64,000 nt of DNA, taken from positions 8,447,725 through 8,511,724 of the forward strand of contig NC_087378.1 in NCBI RefSeq assembly GCF_963675165.1. Reading direction: 5' to 3'. Below, piece by piece: positions 1-10,523 of this stretch. This DNA is from Halichondria panicea. Its lineage: Eukaryota; Porifera; Demospongiae; Suberitida; Halichondriidae. The stretch's first letter is position 1. Every line of letters begins with the position of its first letter. Position numbers and translations under genes: made by a program. The notes beneath the pieces are model-generated. The model did no database searches, was not told where the DNA came from, and worked only from the letters and a program-made list of their open reading frames with translations.

Positions 1-637
1 TGATCAAAAGTGGACCACCTAGTATAGTGTATAGGCTGCTTTAGATGACTGGCATTCAATATCTGCTAATAGATATCATTACTAGTGATCAAACTATACA
101 GCTTCTGTGACAAATGCATCCATTGCTACACATTTGTTGACTCGTTACTTCATTGCGTACAGTGATGGAGAGCACGAGAGGGGCGGAGTCAGTGACACGT
201 TGCTATGACAACATATGATGGAGGAGTTACAAGGTGACACTGTGGAGTTCGTCGAATACCCATTGGACGTCTTTCACTGCAGATAAAGTAAGAAATAGTG
301 AGTACTGCCGCGTGCAGAGTGTGACTCTTTCCCCCACCAAAACTGTGATCTAAGCATGTCATGTGATAGGCCTTGTCTAGAGCTACAGAATGCATCTGAT
401 ATTGATAGCTTTTTAGTGAAGTTACGACCTCCCAAAAGTTGCTTGAATTAACATTTTCTGTGGGGGAAGTTATTATGATTACTACTAGTGAGTGGTCTAA
501 TCGTTCTCTCGCTTGTTAGGTTCGTGGGGGTCAGTTGGACTTGTTCCCAGCAAGTTACAAGGTGACACATGCACTGAGGACAACTTGTACAGCAGATAGA
601 ATACAAGAAACAGTGAGTACTGTCGCATGCAGATTGT

Positions 638-929
638 GTAGACTCGCAAGCCGTCACTGTTGCAGGCGAACAGTAGACTGGTCAAACTCCGTGTTGAGAC
701 TCGTGTTGCACAGTCAGCATATCAGAAAATATTTTAAGTGGCTTTTCGTGACGTCAGTATACTGCATGTGATACGTAGAGTTTTCTAGTGAAACGTCACT
801 ATCATTGATCTTGTGGTAACCGTATGCAGTTTAGTTGCCACAAATATCGTGGCAAACGTTACACGAGTCTCAACACGGAGTTTGACCAGTCTACTGTTCG
901 CCTGCAACAGTGACGGCTTGCGAGTCTAC
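638..929. repeat. perfect 68-bp inverted repeat (foldback)
   Basis: Bases 638-705 and 862-929 are exact reverse complements of each other, separated by 156 bp. The left arm starts GTAGACTCGCAAGCCGTCAC. The identity over 68 bp contrasts with the diverged direct duplication around it, which suggests a recent foldback insertion or inversion-duplication. No transposase is visible. Confidence 0.85.
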
Positions 930-1689
930 AGATTGTGTGCATGTGACTCTACCCTATAGCCTGAACTTTGATCATAATTATCATGTGATGGATGCTTTGT
1001 GTGGAATGGTTACGGCTTTTCATGCTCTGTCCTCCCCTCCTATAATTACCAGCTCTCCACATTATTATTATGTGGTGGTCAAGGTAGTGTTCACTACAGA
1101 GCCTTGATAAATCATTATTATGCTTTTTATCCCTAATTCTTGGAAAATCTGCCTATTATTCTCATCCCAAAAAATGTGACTCGTTCATAATAATTATGGG
1201 TTCTCAGTGTTGAACTGTTCATCTTTACCCACTTTTTACTATGAGAACATCGTTATGCAAAACTTAATCTAATGATCTTTACAAAAAATTGACATTGATG
1301 GTCTACAAGACTATAATTATGACATTTTGGGGACAATTATAAATTGTGGACTGTGAATATTTAATTATGATAATGATTGTGTGCAGGACCGACCACCATG
1401 CATCACGAGGGACGCTCTACAGAGGTGTTGAATTACTGCCAAGTCATGCATCTCCTCTATTATCATAATTATAATTATGATGGGATTTTAACAGTATTGA
1501 TGATGTGTTGTTGTTTCCTGATTGTCCCATTGTCAACTCTCAATTATTTATTATTGATAAAAGAATTATAAATGTTGTCATAAAAATACAAAACATGAAC
1601 AACGACAATCATTGTTTGCAGCAGCCATCAGAATAAGTCAAGCTGCTTAATTGCTCATAGTGTTGGTTACTGCTGTCCATCCCAAGTTA

Positions 1690-2135
1690 TCAACCTGGAG
1701 GGATCGTAAAGACTTGCCATACAACATAGTTAGCTACTCATCTGTGTGTATGTGGCTCCTCCACACGCAATCCCCCTACATTGGGGATCATAAAGACTTG
1801 CCATACAACATAGTTAGCTACTCATCTGTGTGCATGCTGTTACAGTGGCTCCTCCACACACAATCAACCTGCACAGAGAGCATGAAAGACTTGCCATACA
1901 ACATAGCTAGCTACTCATTCTGTGTACGCTGTTACAGTGGCTCCTCCACACGCAATCAACCTACATTGGGGATCATAAAGACTTGCCATACAACATAGCT
2001 AGCTACTCATCTGTGTGTATGCTGTTACAGTGGCTCCTCCACACACAATCAACCTACACACAGAGAGCATGAAAGACTTGCCACACAACATAGCTAGCTA
2101 CTCATCTGTGTGCATGCTGTTACAGTGGCTATCTT
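1690..2135. repeat. minisatellite, about 90-bp unit, 5 copies
   Basis: About five imperfect copies of a unit containing AAAGACTTGCCATACAACAT, then TAGCTACTCATCTGTGTG and a GTGGCTCCTCCACAC block. The AAAGACTTGCC blocks recur at about 1708, 1793, 1886, 1976 and 2072. The open reading frame across it is a by-product of the repeat. Confidence 0.85.
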
Positions 2136-4744
2136 TTGCTATGCAGACATCTACCTATACACATCACAGAATATACGACACACTTCACATGTAGCCAGCC
2201 AGCCCTACTCATCTTTAATGTATCCATGGCTGCATACATACAGAGACAATTCACCTCTCTATAGATCAGTAATACTTATAGTGGGATAGTAATTAGTGGG
2301 CGTTGAGACCTGAGCCCCTCCCCCTGAAGAGAGATGTGGGGGCGTACAGTCAAGCCCCGCCCCTTTAAACCTGCAATAATAATAATAATTATGCAGACAT
2401 TGATCAGGTTAGTGATTCTCCCAGGATTCAGCATGGCTTGTCTGTACCTGGGGGAAAGAGGAGACAAAAGCAGTGAGAGAATGGAACACTAGTACAGCAG
2501 CTAGTAGGAGGAGCTGTGTGTGTGTGTGCATTGTGACTGCAAATGCATGAGAGCAGCAGTTCAAACAAAACCATCAACTCCACACAATACAATACCAGCC
2601 AATCACCACCACAGCTGACAACCATCAGCCTAGTATTATCAATACACATAATTATACAATACAATGTTATAACACCAGACAACAAAATTAATAGCAAACT
2701 ATATAGCTGTTTGTGCTGTGCAGAGAAGAGATGAGAACAACCACCAATCAATTCAACAGCAAGACTACACAACAAGACCACCAATTCAGACACAAAAATA
2801 ATTCTCATCCACATGCACCAACTGTGCAGAGAAGACAGAACTTCCCATAATAAACCAACCACAACCAATCAAATCAACCACAAGAGGACCACCACCAGTA
2901 GTCCAGTAGTTTCTTTGCCCAAGGGACTAATACAATAAGGGCATACTAAACTAAAGGGACCCTGTGACTGTGAGTACCATTAACTGAGCACAGAAGTAAT
3001 CAACCAGAATGTGTGGGATGGTTCAACAACAGTAGACTCACAGAGATAACACCTCCTTGCTCTTGAAGCACTTGTCGACTCCAGTTGTAACAAGCCTGGC
3101 ATGCAAGGTTTGCACAAGTGCTCAAGACTACTCTTCCACCAAGCCAGTCAAAGGCTACAGTTCCCTTGGCACATGCACCTAGGGTTTAGTTGAAGCCTGA
3201 ACTTACCAATTCCATCCACCTGACTAAAAAAAGGCATCATAAAAAGCATATTTAAGCCTTCACATAGCATAGCCAGGAACCAGCAGTCGACTAACTAGCT
3301 AATGTCTAGCTAACTAACTATTGGAACAGATAACGAGATCTCAACACTCCCTATTATGACAGGATATGCTCCCGGGGGAACATACCCTGTGCTGCTTTCC
3401 CCTTAGGCAGGTACTAACAACAGAGTGTTCCCTCCGTAGACTGGAATGCCATGAATAATCAATCGTTGCACCCCGAAGGCTGGTTCGACAACGGTTCCAA
3501 GAACAAGAAGATGCTGTCCTGCGACCCGACTGTTGAAGAACCTTTCACACACATTCTGATTGATTACTCTAGTGCTACGGACACCACCCCCACCCCTCCC
3601 CCCCCCCACCAAAAGGTTCAAGGCCATGCAGAATAATGGACTCTTAGCCACGTGTACATGAAAAACAAATTATAAGCGCAACACCAATTAACACGAGTTT
3701 AGCCATGCATACATGCATTCAACGTGCGCTTTGCTGGCAAGTATGTATCTATTAAGCTGCATGACCTACACACCTCACAGTCAAGAAGAGGCCACCACAC
3801 TTAGACACAAGGAATATCAGAAACAGAAACATTCCACTCTCAACAAACCAAGCAACACCGATACACTTAAAGGCCAGAGAGTGAACAATCCAATCAATAG
3901 CTGCAATAACATACACACACACCACATGCAACAAGCTACACACAAGACAAGATGAACATGCAGACGTACGGCTTCAACTTACAAATAACTCCTGCAGCCT
4001 GCACTGCTTCGGATGATCCAGCTCCTATCCTTCCATGGCTGAAGAATGCACGCGCTGCTCCGCAGGAAGGCAACACAATGGAAGGCTCGCGATGATTCTG
4101 CAACACCGTGGAAGGCTCGCAATGATTCTGCATAAAAAGCAAGTCAATAGTAATTAATCAAAATTAATAGACAGCAAACAATGCTACAATGCTACATTCC
4201 TGCAAACATGCAAGCTACAAGCAAAGAAACTCACCTCTTCCAGCAAGACACTGAGCTTCTTCAAAGGAACTGAGCTTCTGGAACTGGATCTGGGAATATT
4301 CCAGGCGATTGACGTCAGAGTCTTCGTGGAGATGCCATGGAGACCGGCAGTTCCCACCGATAAGGACCGCAAGAGTACTTATTGTGGGTATTGCGAAATC
4401 TGTCCCAGACAGCCGCAAGTGTACTTATACGCATGCGCAGTAACCTTCAGACCAGCCCCACCCCTTTTATCCCATGCATGCTGCAGAAGACCTTTAGCTT
4501 TTCGAAAATGGATCCCAGCACAGCAGCTAGCCGCATCAGGAGGAGCTACACCTAACCCCAATGCTCCCCCCCCCCAACCAATCCAAGCAACCCATGACAT
4601 ACTTATATCTGTGGAGATATGCACACCCCCACACACACACACTGCCCAAGGGTGTCATACAGGATTTTGAAGTAGAGGGGGGAAATGAGAAAAGTGACCA
4701 GAAATGTTGCTAAAAAAAGGTCAACTGTTATTCAATACCCAGCT

Positions 4745-4942
4745 ATGGACACTCAGTCATCATTGAAAGGGAGGGGAAATTGGAGCCACACCACACATGC
4801 CGCCCACTCCACAAACACAGAGTGTCACAGTGAGAATGAGGTGAAACCAAGGGATCCGATTCGTTGTCAAGAGTGTGGCTGCAGAATCATGTACAAGAAA
4901 CGAACTCAGTGGAGGTCTCCTCCTGTTCAAGTGGCAGGATGA
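4745..4942 (+). pseudogene. POLR2K: POLR2K (RPABC4)-like truncated copy
   Basis: The stretch begins MDTQ, like vertebrate POLR2K, the small zinc-ribbon subunit shared by RNA polymerases I, II and III. At 4831-4911 it encodes [20 protein letters not shown] followed by [10 protein letters not shown], an unmistakable match to the family core. The segment that should carry the first zinc Cys pair (Y-x-C-G) is missing between MDTQ and ECH, no GT donor exists in the 72 bp between them, and the conserved C-terminal LVVFDAR is absent downstream, where the frame runs into unrelated residues and stops. I read it as a decayed or partial gene copy. A functional gene with an unusual exon elsewhere is less likely. 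Homology is firm; pseudogene status is inference. Confidence 0.65.
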
Positions 4943-5200
4943 TGGAGTGGTTGGTTGGTCCATTGTATGGTGGTACTCCCTCAGTTGCACATGAAGAGAA
5001 TAGAATAGTCACCCATACAACACACAGCTACAAGCACAAGCACAGCATACACTCGCCTTGGTTGTACCACCCTAATTACTATACATCACTAGAGAGTACA
5101 CATCACCCTGATTATAACCCAAATAATTAAAGGGGGGTGGTTTCCAGGCATTATACTGTTCAACAATTATGATTTGTGCATCAGTTAGGGCCAAAATTGT

Positions 5201-7037
5201 TTATAATACAAGTCTCATAGTAACAGAGTTAATGATGAGATACAGTGATTGAGCAAGGTAGCTTCGTCCTTGTTGTGTCAGACCCATCTTCACAGTCTCC
5301 TCTGACCAATATCCACTAGCCCTCTACATGGGCGGTATAACACACAACACACACACAAAGTCAAACCTGTTGTAGGAAGTGTAGAGTAGCATCAGTGTAT
5401 CCAGGAGGCACACAACTCTCCACATACGTAGTGTCTGCAGATACCTGTATAATTATATATAAATACTTGTAGACACAGCACAGAGCAGCAGTGTGCATGT
5501 GTGTACGTACCTTTGCAATAGCTGTGAATGCTTCCAATGCCAGGGTATGCACCAACCAAGAGGGTGAGGATATGAGGATCCTCAAGTATCTGGCCACATT
5601 TGAACTGTTCTGTGGAGGAGTAGATATTAGAGACACTAGTAGAGACAAGCACCACCTCTTTAGAGTGTGTGAGGAGATGAGAAGCTAGCCTTGTTCCAGT
5701 GGCCTGCAACAGCATGCATCACACAACGTAAGACCCCAAACTCTCCTTACACATACCTCATCCATTTCCATCCCAATCAAATCATTAGGTAACTAGGTGA
5801 AGGAGGGAGTATTTACAGGCACACACACACATTACTTACTATGTGAGAAGGTGGAGGCAACAAAGAGATAGAAGGCAGCCTCATGAGTCTATGGAGCAGA
5901 ACAGACAAACTTTGCGATGTCATTTGTTTCAGCTGTAACAAAGTTAACAAGTTGGTGAAACACATGAGGCAAAAGCACATACAAGTTCCTGACTCAGCTG
6001 GATGTAGTGTGCTTGCACTGACTGTGAGCATCGTCTGTGGGGGAGTGTGTGTTGTGTGTGTTATGTGGGGAGTGTGTGTTGTGTGGGGAGTGTGGGGGAG
6101 TGTGTGTTGTGTGGGGAGTGTGGGGGAGTGTGTGTTTGGGAGATTGAATAACTGTTGGGTGCGGAAGTGTGTGGTGCCTGCCTACTCACCTAGCATGGTA
6201 GAACAGAGCATCAATGGCCAGTAATGATACATGAAGTAGTGGTGAGAGGACACCTCTGAACAGACTCCACTCCTGTGAAGGGGAGGTTAGAGAAAGAGAG
6301 TAAGACTAGAGACTAACCACATGGCCCAGATATTGAGGGGGTGTGATGAGAGTGAGGAGACTCAGACTGCAGGCCACACACTCAGACAGGGACACACTCC
6401 TAGATCAAAGCAATACCAGAATAGTCACATAGGAAGGAGCTAGAGTACTTTAGAGTTATCATGCCATCCATCTTAGGACCTGGTACTCTGACAGGAACCT
6501 GCAACCACACATAGTCTGGACAGGTTGAGGGTTAGCCAAACACACACACACACACACACGCGCACACACACACACACACACACACTCACTCTGACTCAGG
6601 CAAATCAAGAGGGACTCAACTAGTGGACACGTTGCCCTGGTCTCCACTAGAGGCCCCAGACAATACTCTATCAACTCCTCTGTACACATGTACTACTAAT
6701 CAGTGGGAGCATAGAGAGAGAGAGGAGGGGCACACCTTGTAGCTTGGGGAGGTGGTGAACAAGTACACAGAGACACAACAGTCTGCCCAGACAATGCTGG
6801 TTAGTGATGGTGGGGGTCATCAGCAGCTCTAGACATGATCTCCTATGAGTCAGTATTGAGAGCAACGCATCAGCCTATATACAGGAAACAGGCAATAAGG
6901 GCACCATTAGTGTGAAGTACATAATCTCACTAATGCAAAGGCTTCCTCCACAACACACTCTCCTTTACTCAGAATAGCCACACAACATTTGATCACATCT
7001 CCTTCCCACCATCCACCATCATCACACTCCTGTAAAA

Positions 7038-7096
<59 letters not shown>

Positions 7097-7097
7097 A

Positions 7098-7150
<53 letters not shown>

Positions 7151-7984
7151 CACACAGTTTAAATTAGGATTGATTGACTTACCTGAATGGTTCGACACAG
7201 AAGATTTCCAAGGAAGGTAGCTAATTTGACCTCTTTTTCCCCTGGACACTTGCAATATATCTTCTCTAACACAATACACAGCTCTTTGACTATGAGTATA
7301 GCAACTGCATGACCTTTGACCTTAGGTAGCCCACGCCCAAGGCCCTTCCAACACACAGCCACCATTGATGGGTCAAAGGTCATTGAAGCAGCGGCTACAC
7401 CAAGCAAAGCTGTTAGCGTTGCCGGTAGTTGGGGGTCAGAGGTCATCATAGTGTCCATGAGCCCCACAGCACTCTATACATGGGTATTCACTTGCCCACT
7501 CATTCTGATAGTACATGTACCTTTAGTAGAGAATAGGTTGTCTTGAAGAGACATGCAAGATGGTCTGATAATTCTGTTGAGGCATTGACAGATGAACAAA
7601 TGGTGAGAGCAGTTTCTATAGTTGCCAGTGTGGTTGTGAGTGTTGTGGGAGAGAGAGGGTGAGTGGTGAAGAGTGTCTGGAGGCTCTAGAGGGATAGGTG
7701 CATGGTTAAGGTTAGGGACACCATTATCCACACACACTCACTCACCACTAGAGTGTGTTGGGCTTGAGTAGGAGTGCTCTCAACTATAGCAGCTGCTGTA
7801 TCTCTAAGAGCAGCTAATACCTGTGTGTATCAGTGGGAAGTGGATTATACACTACTGAGCAATACCTACCTTGTCATGTGCTTGTGGACCTGCCTCATTA
7901 GACAAAAGTCTCTCAGCCTACACACAAAAGTGGTTCACTATCCAATAGTCAATTAACCCTCACCATGAGTCTGTCCAGCTCCAT
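5201..7984 (-). CDS. FIRRM: FIRRM/C1orf112-like protein
   Basis: A multi-exon gene of helical, HEAT-like sequence. Exon 1 (7964-7984) gives MELDRLM, exon 2 (about 7871-7918) gives AERLLSNEAGPQAHDK, exon 3 gives VLAALRDTAAAIVES; all join in phase 0 with good donors. Near the C-terminus SWLVHTLALEAFTAIAK followed by VESCVPPGYTDATLHFLQQ resembles the C-terminal part of human C1orf112/FIRRM (FIGNL1-interacting regulator of recombination and mitosis), which controls RAD51 removal at recombination and crosslink-repair sites. The last exon ends VTMRLVL with a stop at 5201-5203. The middle exons are short and interrupted by (CA)n and G/T-rich repeats, so exon borders there are uncertain. It is head to head with COP1, start codons 115 bp apart. 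The assignment rests mainly on the C-terminal match. Confidence 0.6.
7044..7147. repeat. (CA)n microsatellite in FIRRM-like intron
   Basis: About 100 bp of nearly pure CA dinucleotide repeat with two CAGACA interruptions, inside an intron of the minus-strand FIRRM-like gene (TG in the transcript). Confidence 0.95.
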
Positions 7985-8099
7985 TTTTCATGCGTTCCCT
8001 ACAATACTCCTGTTAATAGCCTCTGTGCTTTAATTAATGCCCATTTAAATTACCCTTTGACCTCAATAATTATTGTGCTGAGTCTGCAGTTAATAAGTT
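7985..8099. promoter_or_regulatory. shared FIRRM/COP1 promoter interval
   Basis: Only 115 bp separate the start codons of the divergent FIRRM-like and COP1 genes, so both core promoters must lie here or within the 5' exons. It is AT-rich. No specific motif is claimed. Confidence 0.5.
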
Positions 8100-8629
8100 A
8101 TGTCTCGGTCCAGTAAGAAAAGAAAGCGTTCCTGTACAGCCGGCGATGGAGGATTAGGGTTAGGCACCAGCGAACCCCCCAATGGCGCACCTTCCAGTGG
8201 AGTCACCTTCCAAGAGAATGACTTTATATGGTACGTTTTGCTCTGTCGTGTATGTCATCATTATCATATCTTTAATACTACAGTCCAGTGTGCTTTGATA
8301 CTCTGAAGGAGGTCCATGTCACCATCTGTGGACACAGCTTCTGGTGGGTAGCTACTACTATACTACTAGTGTGTGTGTGTATATGCCACCTTCTTAGCTA
8401 TGACTGTATCACTGAGAGTCTAGCTGGAGCCCCAGTGTGCCCGGTGTGCAAGGCAACACTACCTCTACAGAACCCAATACATCCCAACGTATCTAGTATG
8501 TGCACTACAATAATATGCACCACCACCTGTAACTATGGTTGTGTGTAGTGAACGACTTGGTGGCAAAGTTCAGCAATCAAACAGTTACCACGCCGACTGA
8601 AGAGGTATGTAAATCCTAACCCCCCTATC

Positions 8630-8676
<47 letters not shown>

Positions 8677-10338
8677 ACCGTCACTGTGTGTAGGTGAGTG
8701 GGCCTGGAACTGATGAGACACAGAGAAGTATTATGATGTCCAGCTTTCCTGAGTTGGTAGATAGTTACCTCAACACAAGAATGCCACCATTGACTGGTGA
8801 GTGGGATAACCTCACAACCTTTGCTTGAGTAGTCTCACTTCAGATCCTGATAGCACAGGAGATGTATTGAATGAGTTTGGAAAGGATCTTTATCGCTTCA
8901 CTAAGTTTTCCTCTGTACAAGAGTTGGCCTCTCTACAATATAGTGATACCAGCAGCAGCTCTTCCTGTGCCATTGTCTCCAGTCTGGAGTTTGACTGTGA
9001 CTGTGAAATGTTTGCAGTTGCTGGAGTCACTAAACGAATCAAAGTGAGCTAGTTTCGTAATCTCTTTATCTTTATTGCTGTCTCTACAGATATACTCGCT
9101 GAGGCGTGTGCTGCAAAACACTGGCTTCCAAAACCACTTTCCTGTCAAAGAAATGGTGTCAAATGCCAAACTGAGGTACTGCACATTCAAGTTGTGTTTT
9201 GCTTGTAGCTCATTGCATTTTAACCCCGACAGCTCAGTGCACTTTAACCCCTATCTGAAGACAATCCTCGTGTCAAGTGATTACGCAGGAGCAGTCAATA
9301 TTTGGGATGTTAATGACGGGTCAAAGGTCACAACTCATTTGGAACATGGAAAGAGGGTGTGGTCTGTGATGTTTAACCCCACTGAACCTCAATTGTTTGC
9401 CTCTGGTTCTGATGATGGAACAGGTTAATGTCCTCTTCTCTAATTAGAGCACACATTATCCATACATGCAGTCAAACTCTGGGTGAACAATCGCCAGCAC
9501 AGTATTCACACTCTGGACACTAAAGCTAACGTCTGTTGTGTCCGCTTCCATCCCACTAATAGATATCACCTAGCCTATGGATCTGCAGGTAAGTCCCCAC
9601 ACACCTCACACACCTGTCCCCTCACACACACACACACACACTGACAAGATCACTCTGTGCATTATGTGGACCTACGGAACCCTGGACAAGAATTGTTTGA
9701 GTTGAAGGGACACAAAAAAGCAGTTTCTTATGTTCAGTTTATGAGTGACAATGAGTTAGTGTCAGCGTAAGTGAGTGTGCTCATTATCTCTCTCTTGACT
9801 ATATCTCTCTTGTAGCTCTACTGACAGTGAGCTGACACTCTGGGACACCAACACAGGACAGTTTAGTAGGACATACAAGGGACATGTTAATGAAAAGAAC
9901 TTTGTGGGTCTATCCACCTGTCGAGACTTTATATCTTGTGGTAAGTATACTCCTTGTCATGAGTGCATGCTGACTGGGACTCTCTGTGTGTATGTGTAGG
10001 GAGTGAGAATAACTGTCTGTACGTGTACGGGAAACATGTCTCCAAGCCAATGCTCTCATTCAAGTTTCGTCCTCCCAGTGGACCTCTGGTAAGACCACCA
10101 CCTAGTGTACCCACGATATTCATGACCTAGTGCACTCACCTACCATGCTTGTACCCTACCATGCAGCCTGACACTAGCTCTGAATCGAGTGGGGATGAAT
10201 TTGTGAGTGCAGTTTGTTGGAAAAAGGTATGCAAATGCATTGCATGCACTGACCCTAACTGTGTATGTACTGCAGGAGAGTGGAGTCTTGTTGGCAGCCA
10301 ACAGTCAAGGAATCATCAAAGTACTGCAAATGTGCTGA
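8100..10338 (+). CDS. COP1: COP1 E3 ubiquitin ligase
   Basis: RING-WD40 ubiquitin ligase that in animals works with DET1/DDB1/CUL4 or alone to degrade substrates such as JUN and ETS factors. Exon 1 starts [11 protein letters not shown], a basic nuclear-type tail, and its end joins in frame to give [20 protein letters not shown], the RING; the second half reads [17 protein letters not shown]. After a short linker come [10 protein letters not shown] and the WD40 propeller: [84 protein letters not shown] and the terminal [14 protein letters not shown] before TGA at 10336-10338. These match vertebrate COP1 blade by blade. The RING-to-propeller linker is far shorter than in human COP1 and shows no coiled coil. 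It converges with the next gene, 185 bp between stop codons. Confidence 0.95.
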
Positions 10339-10523
10339 ACACATGGACTAACCTCAACATTATTATGTCTGTCATCTTATCAGTTTCATCTACTCCTGAT
10401 TTCATCATAAATGACTAATGACGTCATGAGTAATTATTCATTGCCCAAAATTAATAAAGGTGAATTTTAATGAAAAGTACAAAACAATTATTACAGACCA
10501 CTAGTAAAGTTAATAAAAAATTA

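Larger units (their letters stand above)
1..4744. other. gene-poor repeat-rich interval
   Basis: No gene can be supported here. Short open stretches have no recognisable domain, no consistent splice signals and no family resemblance. The interval holds a diverged direct duplication (about 190-430 against 535-810), a perfect inverted repeat, a roughly 90-bp tandem repeat, A/C-rich low-complexity sequence (2540-2890) and a C-tract near 3597. A Cys-containing open stretch on the minus strand at about 3040-3190 and another at 3420-3560 are not recognised. They could be exon remnants or non-coding sequence. Confidence 0.5.

Noticed and set aside
1651-1998. 115-residue frame with KDLPYNIVSYSSVC repeats
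   Set aside because: Follows a 90-bp non-coding minisatellite with frame-shifting unit lengths; no splice context or homology.
4326-4670. Frame containing STYCGYCE as a possible missing first exon of POLR2K
   Set aside because: TYCG is followed by a GT, but the phase does not join to ECHSENE, and the rest of the frame shows no POLR2K similarity.
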